Source: Ignavibacteriales bacterium (GTDB lineage Bacteria > Bacteroidota > Ignavibacteria > UBA10030 > SZUA-254). Taken from it: 64,000 nt of DNA. The DNA is taken from contig JACRMQ010000007.1 in assembly GCA_016214905.1 (NCBI GenBank), positions 1-64,000 of the forward strand. The letters are read 5' to 3'. The position numbers and the translations under genes were made by a program. The notes beneath the pieces are model-generated. The model was given only the letters and a program-made list of their open reading frames with translations. It did no database searches and was not told the DNA's origin. This document shows, piece by piece, positions 48,423 to 57,779 of the stretch; positions within the stretch are counted from its first letter, which is position 1; each line of letters opens with the position of its first letter.

Positions 48423-49124
48423 TCATCTGCCGACAGACAATCTTTCTGCAAGATACTTTGGTAATCCCGCCGATAATATTTTTTCCGATGTTGTTTTAAC
48501 GTCGTACTCCGTGCGGATATTTTCGTAGCTCCATTGTTCCGTATCAAAGATACCAAAACTAAGCCGAGGATCGTGATCGCGGGGCTGTCCAACGCTTCCA
48601 ACGTTTATCAAATATTTTTCGTCACGATTAATATTTTCTGTTTTGCCGTTTTCGGTATAAACACCCGGAAAATGTGTATGCCCGAAGAAACAAATATTTT
48701 CCTCGTAGAATTTAAAGTTGAAATTTCTATCTTCACCTGAGACAATGTAGTGCCATTCTTCAGGTTCGAAAGGGGATGAGTGAACGAACAACAACTCTTC
48801 CAGCTTAAACTCCATCGGAAGGTTTTTTATAAACGATTTGTTTTCGTCGGTTAGATGTTTGTATGTCCACATCGCCGCAATTTTTGCGTTGGGGCTGAAA
48901 TCATTGATTTGATCAGGATTAACAATAACACTTTCATGATTGCCCAAAAGAATCTGCTTACAGTTTTGGCGAATTAAATTTAAACATTCGTTGGGACTTG
49001 CTCCATACCCTATTATGTCGCCGAGGCAGACAATCTCATCAACTTTTTTTTCTTCGATAATCTCAAAAGCTTCTGTCAAAGCTTCAAGATTCGAATGAAT
49101 ATCCGATATAATTGCTATACGCAT
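48423..49124 (-). CDS. Metallophosphoesterase (YfcE/MJ0936-type)
   Basis: The 233-aa product has all metal-site motifs in order: IISDIHSNLEAL (about 6), CLGDIIGYGASP (about 37), LGNHES (about 62), FVHSSP (about 113) and FFGHTHFPGVY (about 145). It is a compact calcineurin-like phosphodiesterase of the cytosol. Substrate specificity cannot be told. Six bp separate it from the gene upstream at 49131. Confidence 0.9.
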   Translation of the reverse strand: MRIAIISDIHSNLEALTEAFEIIEEKKVDEIVCLGDIIGYGASPNECLNLIRQNCKQILLGNHESVIVNPDQINDFSPNAKIAAMWTYKHLTDENKSFIKNLPMEFKLEELLFVHSSPFEPEEWHYIVSGEDRNFNFKFYEENICFFGHTHFPGVYTENGKTENINRDEKYLINVGSVGQPRDHDPRLSFGIFDTEQWSYENIRTEYDVKTTSEKILSAGLPKYLAERLSVGR

Positions 49125-49130
49125 AATCGA

Positions 49131-50453
49131 TCAGGTTTTTTGTTGTTTCTTTTTTGCCGCCGGGAATAAAATATTATTTAAGATGAGCCGGTAGCCGGGA
49201 GAATTCTTGTGAAGCGATAAATCGGTTGGCGGATCGCCGACCGCATGCTGGTAATCTTCGGGATCGTGCCCGCCGTAAAAAGTGAACGTTCCCCTGCCAA
49301 AATTTCCATGGATGTAACGCACTTCTTCAGTTCCTTCTTTTTCCGCGAGTATTGTAACCGGTTTTTTAATCAAGTTCTTTTTAAAATTCGTGGTTTGTCC
49401 CATGAATCCTTTGATGATATTCGCGTGGTCTTGTGTGAGCATCGTGGGAACGGGATCGTATTTTGCCGAAAATTCGAACAACGTGAAATAATCCGTTTCC
49501 TGATTAACCAAAGTCGGAGCTATCGGGCTTGGCGGGATATCGATGTCGGAATATTCGTACACCAACGGATTTTTTTCGAGCGTGAAATTTTCAAAAGCGA
49601 GACATTTCGTGAAATCGAGTTTTTTCTGAAAGTTTATATCGGGCGGATCTCCATCGTATATAACATCACATATATCCGTGTTTTCGGCGGCAAGCGCGAT
49701 ATCAAACGCGTCGGTTGCGGAACACATCGCGAACATGAATCCGCCTGATGCGATATATTCTTTGATCTTCCGGGAAACCGCTTTTTTCATGTCGGATACT
49801 TTTTTATAGCCAAGTTCTTTCGCTTCTTTTTCGTACATCACCTGTTGCTCAACATACCATGGGGCTGAAGCAAACTGCGCGTAAAACTTTCCGTACTGTC
49901 CACTGAAATCTTCGTGATGGAGATGAATCCAATCGTATTTAAACAGTGAATCTCTCAGAACATCGGTGTCCCAAATTTTATCATAAGGAATTTCGGCGTA
50001 TTGCATCACCAGCGTTACGGCATCATCCCACGGAAGTATGTTTGGCGGAACATAAACGGCAATCTTCGGTGCCTTCTCCAAACGGATCACATCCATATTA
50101 TTATTTTCATCTTGAATTTCTGCATAGATTTGTGAAGCCCCAACTCCGCCAAGATCTTCGAAGTAAACACCTCGCACGCGGCATTCCTGCTTTACCAAAT
50201 CCAGAGCGTCAATCATAAAAGAACCTGATCTGTAATTCAGAAGCCAGTCGACTTCTATGTTTTTTGTGAGAGCCCAATAAGCCACGCCGTACGCTTTTAA
50301 ATGATCGGTTTGTTTTAGGTCTAAGGGGACAAGAATTTTCTGAGCGAAGAGAGATGTTGCAAAAAATAAAATTGTCAGAAAGGTTTGAATAAATATTAAA
50401 TGGAATTTATGGAAAAAGAAATTCGATGTTCGATATTTACAAGTTACTTTCAT
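49131..50453 (-). CDS. Exported protein with GATase-like fold, function unknown
   Basis: The 440-aa product has an N-terminal signal/anchor (about 15-38, ending SLFAQ). The phrases KAYGVAYWALTKNIEVDWLLNYR, KYDWIHLHHEDFSGQYG and ASGGFMFAMCSATDAFDIALA suggest a class I amidotransferase-like or DUF4350-like sandwich with a Cys nucleophile-like elbow (MCSATD, about 240). Similar proteins in this group are often labelled asparagine synthetase B, which I think is a misannotation. The start overlaps the TPR gene stop by 4 bp (ATGA). I infer a role tied to the TPR and membrane proteins upstream. Confidence 0.75.
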   Translation of the reverse strand: MKVTCKYRTSNFFFHKFHLIFIQTFLTILFFATSLFAQKILVPLDLKQTDHLKAYGVAYWALTKNIEVDWLLNYRSGSFMIDALDLVKQECRVRGVYFEDLGGVGASQIYAEIQDENNNMDVIRLEKAPKIAVYVPPNILPWDDAVTLVMQYAEIPYDKIWDTDVLRDSLFKYDWIHLHHEDFSGQYGKFYAQFASAPWYVEQQVMYEKEAKELGYKKVSDMKKAVSRKIKEYIASGGFMFAMCSATDAFDIALAAENTDICDVIYDGDPPDINFQKKLDFTKCLAFENFTLEKNPLVYEYSDIDIPPSPIAPTLVNQETDYFTLFEFSAKYDPVPTMLTQDHANIIKGFMGQTTNFKKNLIKKPVTILAEKEGTEEVRYIHGNFGRGTFTFYGGHDPEDYQHAVGDPPTDLSLHKNSPGYRLILNNILFPAAKKKQQKT

Positions 50454-52321
50454 ATTCCATCCCTGCGAAGCACTCTGATTCTGCGTCTTGCCTCATTAGC
50501 GTAAATAGAATTCGGCAGTTTCAACAATAATTTCTGATACGCGTCAATTGCGATTGATTTATTTTTAGTACCGTACTCTCCGACTATTCCGATTTTCATA
50601 AGAACGCGATCGAGAAGAATGCTTTCTGGGAAACGGGCAACAAGAGTGTCGTAAGCGGTGAGAGATTCCGAAAAATGCCGATTTCTGACCTGAAGATCGC
50701 CGATACTCATCAATGCCTGTTCTTGAATACCCGGCGATTTAAATTTATCTGCTACCAGCGTAAAAAGGGTGAGCGATTCCGAGATTTTATTTTGAGCACG
50801 CAGAAACTCGGCGCGGGCGTATTCTTTCAGTCCATCTTCCGATTGAGTTTGATTTTCCGAAATAAATAACTTCAGCAACAGCGCGTCGTTCGCTTCGTCG
50901 GAAGAAGAGTTTGACGAAAGAGCTGATAGTTTTTCTAACGCCTCTTTAAATTTCAAATTATAGTAATCGATCTTTGCCAATTGCAATAAAACCGAGTCTT
51001 TAACGGAAGGTGTTACCGCTTTCATATTGAGAACCGTTGTGTATTGTTCTGCCGCTTTGTCGAGTTCACCTTGAAAAAGAAAAACATCTCCCATTTGTAT
51101 TCTGGCTTCGATTGTTAAAGGCACAAAATTGCTGTAATCTTTAAGTATTATTCTGAGAACTGTCAACGCTTCCTGCGGAAAAAACAGTTTGTTTTTTTTG
51201 ATATGAGCGATACGCAGATAAGACCGGGCTGCAAATTCGTTACCGGTATAGTTCGAGGCAATTTGATCGTAGATATCTAAAGCCGGCTGGTATTTATCTT
51301 GTAAATTTAAAATGTCGGAGAAAGGATTTATCGCACCGAAAAGATGAAGGGTATCTGCAGGTTCAACAGATTCTTCCAGAACAACAGCCAACCGGAATTT
51401 AGCGTGAGGTATAATACCCGAATTTGGATACAGTTTTATTATCTCCTCGAGAGCTTGTTTGGCAACCGTAAAAGATTTATCACGTGCGGCGCGTTCTGAA
51501 AATGAAAAAAGCTCTGTTCCCTTCGCGCCTTTTTTTGTATCGAGAAATTTATAAACATCGTATGCGCGTTCGTATTCGTTCGCTTCCATGTAAAGCCACG
51601 CGAGGAGTTGATGATATTGGATATTATCGGGTTGAGAATGAACCGCATCCTCTACTGCTTCGGTCGTCACGCGTAAACCGTCTGCTCTCTCGGTGAATGT
51701 TCCTATGTTCATCTGCACAAAACCCAACTGTGCCGGATCGGCGCGCAACATATCCAGATATTCGCGTGTTGCGGCGCCGTAATTCAGAACGGCGGTATAA
51801 AGCCGTGCTATATCTGCCGTAAAAAGATTTGGATTATTCAACACACTTCTGCCTCTCTTTAAAACCGAGATAGCATAATCGAACAAACGGTTTTGTGTAG
51901 CCGCGCTTGATATGATGCGGTAGGTATTTTCGTTTTTCGGTGCTGATTCAATCGCTTTGTCCCAGATATCGATTCCTTTTTTTTCTTCCGATGCAAGAAC
52001 ATAAGCGGAACCAAGCTGTGCGCTGGTGCCAATATCTTTACCGTAGATTCTCAGCCGGTATTCCATCAAAGAAATCGCTTCGGGATATTGCTTGAGTTGA
52101 AGCAGCAACCGCTTCAAGGCATCATAAATAACAATGTTCGATGAATCTTTCGAGAAAGCTTCCTTGTATAACTTTACCGCAGATTCAATATCACCGGAAC
52201 GTTCGTAACTTTGTCCGAGCTTAAATTTTATATCGGAATAAGTTTGGGGTTGCGCGGTGACAGTAATACAGCAAACAAAAATCAGTCCCGATAATAATAT
52301 AAATAAAGATTTGTTTATCAT
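50450..52321 (-). CDS. Secreted tetratricopeptide-repeat protein
   Basis: About 623 aa from the ATG at 52321 (MINKSLFILLSGLIFVCC... a good signal peptide); a longer start at 52354 would overlap the upstream stop but places 11 extra residues before the signal. TPR-like helical pairs run through the protein (FKLGQSYERSGDIESAVKLYKEAF; LLAWLYMEANEYERAYDVYKFL; YTTVLNMKAV; SIGDLQVRNRHFSESLTAYDTLV). It is likely a periplasmic scaffold. It is the middle gene of a three-gene overlapping operon. Confidence 0.85.
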   Translation of the reverse strand: MINKSLFILLSGLIFVCCITVTAQPQTYSDIKFKLGQSYERSGDIESAVKLYKEAFSKDSSNIVIYDALKRLLLQLKQYPEAISLMEYRLRIYGKDIGTSAQLGSAYVLASEEKKGIDIWDKAIESAPKNENTYRIISSAATQNRLFDYAISVLKRGRSVLNNPNLFTADIARLYTAVLNYGAATREYLDMLRADPAQLGFVQMNIGTFTERADGLRVTTEAVEDAVHSQPDNIQYHQLLAWLYMEANEYERAYDVYKFLDTKKGAKGTELFSFSERAARDKSFTVAKQALEEIIKLYPNSGIIPHAKFRLAVVLEESVEPADTLHLFGAINPFSDILNLQDKYQPALDIYDQIASNYTGNEFAARSYLRIAHIKKNKLFFPQEALTVLRIILKDYSNFVPLTIEARIQMGDVFLFQGELDKAAEQYTTVLNMKAVTPSVKDSVLLQLAKIDYYNLKFKEALEKLSALSSNSSSDEANDALLLKLFISENQTQSEDGLKEYARAEFLRAQNKISESLTLFTLVADKFKSPGIQEQALMSIGDLQVRNRHFSESLTAYDTLVARFPESILLDRVLMKIGIVGEYGTKNKSIAIDAYQKLLLKLPNSIYANEARRRIRVLRRDGI

Positions 52322-52350
52322 TGCCGAGAAATAAAAGCCGGAGCTATACA

Positions 52351-53181
52351 TCATTTATTCATTAAGACAGAAACGTCTTGTTTTTCTGTCTTTGAATAAT
52401 CTATTTCCGATCCTAACACGCTGTGAGGTATTAGATAAACTACGAGGGTTATAATCGCGGCGGCTAATGCCCATCGCTTGGAATTCTTCGACCGTTTTAG
52501 CATCACAGCGGCGATCACCCACATTATTACGATCAAAGCGGTTTTATTGTCTGTTAAATCTTTGCCGAAGGGCCAGCCGGTCCAGAATGCCCCGAATGAA
52601 TACCATTGTACGATGGGTCCCAAAATCAATCCGCCAACGGTAAGCAAACCTATTGTCCAGTAGATAAAGTTTTTCAGTTGCGGCTGTTTTAATAACGATT
52701 CCAATCCGGCGCGTGTTGCAAACAGCATTCCTATGAACATTGCCAATACATGAATAATAAGAATTAATAAAGGTACATCGCCCCTGAAACGAATTACAAC
52801 CGATTTATTTTCCGGAATGGTGATAAGGTTGTTGTTTTTTTGAAGTGAAACCTTGTATTCTAATTTCCCTGCCGGTGGTTGATGCGGAAGATCCGCGGAA
52901 AGTACACCGTTACCAAATGACATCGGTACTTTTGTGTACTCGTCCTGAGTTTTGAATCGTTTCCATTCAACATAACCGGAAATTGATTCATCGTTAGTTT
53001 CAATCTTTACGGTATGATTTGTTTCTCCCGGATGTGCACGGTCGAATCTATATGGAATCTCTTTGCCGCCTAGCATACATTTACCGGAAAGCGCGTAAGT
53101 CGGGCCTGTCATTCTCTGGTAAATTGCCGAGCCGGCGGTGATTAGAAATGCCAGCATCCAAAATAACAATGATTTATTCAT
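52351..53181 (-). CDS. Multi-span membrane protein, unknown function
   Basis: The 276-aa product has an N-terminal membrane helix (about 5-20), an extracytoplasmic beta domain (about 28-130, with GKCMLGGKEIPYRFDR), then four further helices (about 133-250). A conserved-looking stretch is SFGAFWTGWPFGKDLTDNKTA. It is the first gene of the operon that continues with the TPR and GATase-like genes. I do not recognise the family. Confidence 0.75.
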   Translation of the reverse strand: MNKSLLFWMLAFLITAGSAIYQRMTGPTYALSGKCMLGGKEIPYRFDRAHPGETNHTVKIETNDESISGYVEWKRFKTQDEYTKVPMSFGNGVLSADLPHQPPAGKLEYKVSLQKNNNLITIPENKSVVIRFRGDVPLLILIIHVLAMFIGMLFATRAGLESLLKQPQLKNFIYWTIGLLTVGGLILGPIVQWYSFGAFWTGWPFGKDLTDNKTALIVIMWVIAAVMLKRSKNSKRWALAAAIITLVVYLIPHSVLGSEIDYSKTEKQDVSVLMNK

Positions 53182-53322
53182 AATATTCCTTTTTCAATTA
53201 AGATGATACTGTCTGAATGTTGTAAAATGCAAAAAAGGTTTGATTTATCAAAGTTTTTATTTACTTTCTATTCATCTTGGTTTCAAATAACAATAACAAA
53301 GAACAACTAAATATAAATCCTT

Positions 53323-54090
53323 ATGGAAAATGATTTACTAAATAGAGTCATCATAGTTACCGGCGCTTCAAGCGGTATAGGAAAAGCAACAGCACTTATG
53401 GCAATTGAACGCGGCGCGAGTGTTTCATTCGTTGCTCGACGAGAAAATGAACTTAAAGCTTTTTGCTCCAAACTCTCGGCCGATAAATTTGAAATCATAC
53501 CTGCCGATCTCACAAAAGAAGAAGACAGGCAGCGAACTGTGAATCAAACAATTAAACGATTCGGCGGTATAGATGTGCTTGTCAACGCTGCCGGCATAAT
53601 CGGCAATGGCACAATTGAGAATACAACTCTCGAGTTTTGGGATAATATGATGGATATTAATCTCCGATCTTTATTTCGCCTGACTCAGATTGCTCTCCCT
53701 TCTATAATAGAGAGGAGAGGAAACATCGTGAATGTATCCAGTGTTACGGGTGTCCGCGCGTTTCCGAATGTACTCGCGTATTGTGTAAGCAAAGCGGGTG
53801 TCGATCAACTCACCCATTGTGCCGCGTTGGAATTAGGACCAAAAGGTGTCCGCATAAATGCCGTTGATCCCGGTGTAGTTCTCACCAATCTTCATCGTAA
53901 CAGCGGTATACAGGAAGAAGCGTATCAGAAATTTCTTGAACACAGTAGAACCACTCATCCGATCGGCCGCGTGGGAAAACCGGAAGATATTGCGGAACTG
54001 ATTTTGTTCCTCGCCTCGGATCGAGCAGGATGGATAACCGGCGGAAGTTTCAATATTGATGGCGGAAGAGCGCAAACCTGCGCGAGATAA
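53323..54090 (+). CDS. SDR-family oxidoreductase
   Basis: The 255-aa product has the classical short-chain dehydrogenase layout: cofactor loop VTGASSGIGKATAL (about 10-23), NAAGIIGNG, the catalytic Ser in NVSSVTG and Tyr/Lys in YCVSKAGVDQL (about 152), and the C-terminal FNIDGGRAQTC. It probably uses NAD(P)H; no substrate is predictable. It is followed after 48 bp by the PLP enzyme on the same strand. Confidence 0.9.
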   Translation: MENDLLNRVIIVTGASSGIGKATALMAIERGASVSFVARRENELKAFCSKLSADKFEIIPADLTKEEDRQRTVNQTIKRFGGIDVLVNAAGIIGNGTIENTTLEFWDNMMDINLRSLFRLTQIALPSIIERRGNIVNVSSVTGVRAFPNVLAYCVSKAGVDQLTHCAALELGPKGVRINAVDPGVVLTNLHRNSGIQEEAYQKFLEHSRTTHPIGRVGKPEDIAELILFLASDRAGWITGGSFNIDGGRAQTCAR

Positions 54091-54138
54091 ATCTTGAGTT
54101 ATGAATTATAAGTTATGGGTTATTTTTAGAGGTTAATA

Positions 54139-55344
54139 ATGAAGGTTAAAAAACAAAATGATCTTTCTCTTGCGACCAAGGCAATCCACGGAAAACATCT
54201 TAGTGCTTTCAAAGGACCGGTAACATTCCCGATTTACCAGACAAGTACATACAGATTCGACAGTTCAGACGATGCCGTGCGTTATGCCAAGGGAGATCCT
54301 AATGTTCTCGTTTACACCCGTTACCATAATCCGAGCGTTAACGAGGTGGAAGAACGCATCGCGCTGATGGAAGATGGTGAAGCGGCGGCACTGTTCTCGT
54401 CGGGGATGGCGGCAATTTCAACAACCATTCTCGCGCTTTGCAAAAGCGGCGATGAGATTGTAAGCACGCCGGCGTTGTACGGCGGCACTTATAGATTCTT
54501 CCGCGACACACTGCCGAACTATAATGTTCCCGTGAAGTATGTCGATCCAAATTCATTGGAAGATTTGCTTTTTCTTATCACACCAAAAACCAAAGTGGTT
54601 TATTTTGAAACCCCCACCAATCCAACGTTGGGGCTTGTTGATATTGAAAAGCTTGTTAAGTTGACAAGGCGGATCGAAAAAGAATTTCGCACGAAGATAA
54701 CCATTATCATGGATAATACATTCGCCACAATACTTAATCAGAAGCCATTCGATTTCGGTGTTGACATGATTGTGGAAAGCAGTACAAAATATTTGGGCGG
54801 TCACGCAGACTTGATGGGCGGCGTTGTTATTGGAACGAAGAAACTGATTCATAATGTAAAAGCATTGGCAAACCATCTTGGCGGCTGTGCCGATCCTTTC
54901 GCGGCGTTTTTACTTGACAGAAGTTTGAAAACATTCGAGCTTCGCGTTCAGCGGCAAAACGAAAATGCCCTCGCGCTTGCACGCACACTTGAAAAACATC
55001 CCAAAGTATTGCGGGTAATATATCCCGGACTGCAATCTCATCCTCAGCACAAACTTGCGAAGAAACAAATGCATGGTTTTGGCGGAATGGTAACTATCGA
55101 AGTGAAAGGCGGTGTGAAGGGCGCGGTGAAAGTATGTGATTCACTTAAAGTTGCAATCAACGCAATGTCGCTTGGCGGTGTGGAAACGCTCGTGAGCATT
55201 CCGGTTTATTCTTCGCACGTTAATATGAGTGCTAATGAATTGAAGCAACATGGTGTAACACCGGGAATGATTCGCATTTCCGTTGGCGTCGAAGGAATAA
55301 AAGATTTGATTGATGATTTTAAGCAAGCGCTGAGTAGGGTGTGA
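54139..55344 (+). CDS. Cys/Met metabolism PLP-dependent enzyme (cystathionine/methionine gamma-lyase family)
   Basis: The 401-aa product has the family motifs YTRYHNPSVNEVEERIALME (about 55), FSSGMAAISTTIL (about 87), YGGTYRFFRDTLP, DNTFAT, and the PLP lysine in SSTKYLGGHADLMGG (about 215). It fits methionine gamma-lyase, cystathionine gamma-lyase, or O-acetylhomoserine sulfhydrylase relatives; sequence alone does not separate these. It begins 48 bp after the SDR gene. A 36-bp palindromic element follows its stop. Confidence 0.92.
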   Translation: MKVKKQNDLSLATKAIHGKHLSAFKGPVTFPIYQTSTYRFDSSDDAVRYAKGDPNVLVYTRYHNPSVNEVEERIALMEDGEAAALFSSGMAAISTTILALCKSGDEIVSTPALYGGTYRFFRDTLPNYNVPVKYVDPNSLEDLLFLITPKTKVVYFETPTNPTLGLVDIEKLVKLTRRIEKEFRTKITIIMDNTFATILNQKPFDFGVDMIVESSTKYLGGHADLMGGVVIGTKKLIHNVKALANHLGGCADPFAAFLLDRSLKTFELRVQRQNENALALARTLEKHPKVLRVIYPGLQSHPQHKLAKKQMHGFGGMVTIEVKGGVKGAVKVCDSLKVAINAMSLGGVETLVSIPVYSSHVNMSANELKQHGVTPGMIRISVGVEGIKDLIDDFKQALSRV

Positions 55345-55366
55345 AATAGTTTCTTCTTTTTTACTT

Positions 55367-55402
55367 GACCCCTTTTGTGTTTCCCCCTCATTGAGGGGGA
55401 AA
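55367..55402. repeat. 36-bp palindromic element, copy 3 (inverted)
   Basis: Matches the reverse complement of 32484-32519 with a single base change in the loop (CATTG versus CATCG). It lies downstream of the convergent PLP-enzyme and serS genes, where the hairpin could serve as a terminator for either. The rest of the 230-bp gap has no supported gene. Confidence 0.85.
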
Positions 55403-55574
55403 TGAAAACCGGAGTGATGGAGCGATATCCTTAATCCGTTACCAAGAGAAGATTTTGATTTATCTCCTTTGATTCCAACCGAGCCGGATTTTGAAGAGAT
55501 CTCAGGACTGTCTCAACTTAGGGGCTCACTCCACCAATGACCCACCCCTAAATCCCCTCCCGAGATGGGACTTT

Positions 55575-56840
55575 TTATCCGATAATCTCAAACCCCGTAT
55601 ACTTATGCAAAACTTTCGGTACAATAACTTTTCCTTCAGGTGTTTGGTAATGCTCGAGGATTGCCGCAACAACTCTTGGCAATGCAAGCGCTGAACCATT
55701 TAATGTGTGAACAAACTCCGGCTTCCCTTCTCCACGCGGACGGAAGCGGATATTCATTCGCCGTGCCTGAAACGCTTCAAAGTTGCTGATGGAAGAAACT
55801 TCAAGCCATCGCTGCTGCCCAACCGACCAAACTTCCAAATCGTATTTCTTCGTCTGCGTAAATCCCATATCGCCCGTGCACATTAGAAGTGTGTGATAAT
55901 GCAATCCAAGTTTTTGGAGAAGCAGTTCCGCGTCTTCACGCAAACCCTCGAGTTCGTTATATGAAACTCCGGGGTGAACAAGTTTTACTAACTCAACTTT
56001 ATCGAATTGATGCAAACGGTTCAAACCTCGCACATCTTTGCCGTACGAGCCCGCTTCTCTGCGGAAGCACGGTGTGTAAGCGCAATATTTTACAGGGAGT
56101 TGATCTTCCTTCAGAATTTCATCTCGATGAATATTTGTTACCGGAACTTCTGCTGTGGGTATCAGGTACAATTCATCTTTGGTTGCAACGTACATTAAAT
56201 CTTCTTTATCAGGAAGTTGTCCCGTTCCTGTGGCACTGTTCGCATTCACCATGAGCGGTGGTTGGATTTCTTTGTATCCGCGCGTTGCGGCTTCATCAAG
56301 AAAGAAATTAATTAATGCACGTTGAAGCTGAGCACCCTGACCTTTATATAGAGGAAAGCCCGCACCTGAAATCTTTACACCACGTTCAAAATCGATGATG
56401 TCCAATTTTTCCGCAAGCTGCCAGTGCGGTTTCGGTTTGAAATCGATTACCGGCGCTTTGCCCCATTTTGAAATTTCTTTATTATCGGTTGGGAGCTTTC
56501 CAACGGGAACAGAAGGATGAGGAATATTTGGTATCGTTAGAAGTAACAGGTTGAGTGACTTTTCAATCAGTCCAAGTTCATCATCAATTGATTTGATTTC
56601 TGTTTTCACTTCATCCATTTGCGCGATCGCTGTTGCGGCATCTTTCTTTTCGCGCTTCAATTTTCCAATTTCATCTGAAACAACATTGCGTTTGTTTTTT
56701 AACACTTCCACTTTTTGCAGAAGTTCTCTCCGCTGCAGATCCAACTTCAACACTTCATCGATTCTATCGTCGCCACCTTTTTTGTGAATTCCTTCTTTTA
56801 CTAAATCTGTATGTTCTCTTATGAATTTAATGTCTAACAT
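55575..56840 (-). CDS. serS: Seryl-tRNA synthetase
   Basis: The 421-aa product has the N-terminal coiled-coil tRNA-binding arm (about 30-100) and class II motifs: PCFRREAGSYGKDVRGLNR (motif 2), HQFDKVELV, and GSALALPRVVAAILEHYQ (motif 3). It charges tRNA-Ser (and tRNA-Sec). It is the last gene of the dap-containing operon, 24 bp after the rmlD-like gene. Confidence 0.96.
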   Translation of the reverse strand: MLDIKFIREHTDLVKEGIHKKGGDDRIDEVLKLDLQRRELLQKVEVLKNKRNVVSDEIGKLKREKKDAATAIAQMDEVKTEIKSIDDELGLIEKSLNLLLLTIPNIPHPSVPVGKLPTDNKEISKWGKAPVIDFKPKPHWQLAEKLDIIDFERGVKISGAGFPLYKGQGAQLQRALINFFLDEAATRGYKEIQPPLMVNANSATGTGQLPDKEDLMYVATKDELYLIPTAEVPVTNIHRDEILKEDQLPVKYCAYTPCFRREAGSYGKDVRGLNRLHQFDKVELVKLVHPGVSYNELEGLREDAELLLQKLGLHYHTLLMCTGDMGFTQTKKYDLEVWSVGQQRWLEVSSISNFEAFQARRMNIRFRPRGEGKPEFVHTLNGSALALPRVVAAILEHYQTPEGKVIVPKVLHKYTGFEIIG

Positions 56841-56864
56841 GAATGAGATGCCTTTATATTTTTC

Positions 56865-57779
56865 TTATTTGTTATTGCTGTTTAGAATTTCTAACTGATT
56901 TTTGAAAATCGTGATACCGCGTTCTATCCCCGACATTTTTATACTTAAATCCGTTTCGGCTTTTAATGTTATGAATCCCGATTTCAGAGGTCGTGGAGCC
57001 GGTTGTTTGAACATAGTCGATTTTACGGGTGTGATTAATTTCTTGTTGAATTTGAAAACCTCTGCCAGCGTGAGAGCGAATTCATATCTGCTCACTAAAT
57101 CTTTTCCGGCTACATGATAGATTCCGTTCTTATTCAATTCGATAATTTTTAATATCGCGAGAGCGAGATCATCGACGAGAGTAGGATTTCCGATCTGATC
57201 GTCGACTACTTTTATTGATGTCTCCTGACTCAGATTATTATACAACCAAAGCGCAAAGTTAGGTTTTATACCGATACCAACACCATAAAGAACCATAGTG
57301 CGTAAAATTGCCGATGGTATGTTACTTGTGAGTAAAACATTTTCACTCGCCAATTTAGTCCGGCCGTAATAACTGATCGGGTTGGGTCTGTCGATTTCAG
57401 AATACGGTCCGCTGTTCCCGTCGAATACGTAATCGGTTGATAGGTGAATGACCTTAGCGCCGACAAGTTTTGCCGCGTAAGATATATTTTCAACAGTGCC
57501 GACATTAACCTGCCAGGCAAGTCCGCGTTCTTTCTCGCACAAATCAACATCGGTCACGGCGGCGGTGTGAACTATAACTTCAGGTTCGTATTCATCTATA
57601 ATTTTCCTGACGTCCTGTCGCTTGGTTAAATCCAACTGACGGTACGGGAAAATCTCGAGATCAAAAACGGAATGACTTTCGATAGAGACAAGCATCAACT
57701 GATAACTCGTTCTTGAAAAAAGCTCTACGGTTTTTTGTCCAAGCAAGCCGTTACTGCCGGTAATAAGAATTCGTTTCAA
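56865..57779 (-). CDS. dTDP-4-dehydrorhamnose reductase-like SDR (RmlD family)
   Basis: The 304-aa product is an extended SDR: ILITGSNGLLGQKTVELF at the N-terminus, VIHTAAVTDVDLCE, LSTDYVFDGNSGPY, and the catalytic YxxxK in ISYYGRTKLASE (about 134). The C-terminal part resembles RmlD. No rmlA, rmlB or rmlC is nearby, so the true substrate could be another nucleotide sugar or S-adenosyl-type compound (MAT2B-like relatives). It overlaps the dapD stop by 4 bp. Confidence 0.85.
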   Translation of the reverse strand: MKRILITGSNGLLGQKTVELFSRTSYQLMLVSIESHSVFDLEIFPYRQLDLTKRQDVRKIIDEYEPEVIVHTAAVTDVDLCEKERGLAWQVNVGTVENISYAAKLVGAKVIHLSTDYVFDGNSGPYSEIDRPNPISYYGRTKLASENVLLTSNIPSAILRTMVLYGVGIGIKPNFALWLYNNLSQETSIKVVDDQIGNPTLVDDLALAILKIIELNKNGIYHVAGKDLVSRYEFALTLAEVFKFNKKLITPVKSTMFKQPAPRPLKSGFITLKAETDLSIKMSGIERGITIFKNQLEILNSNNK

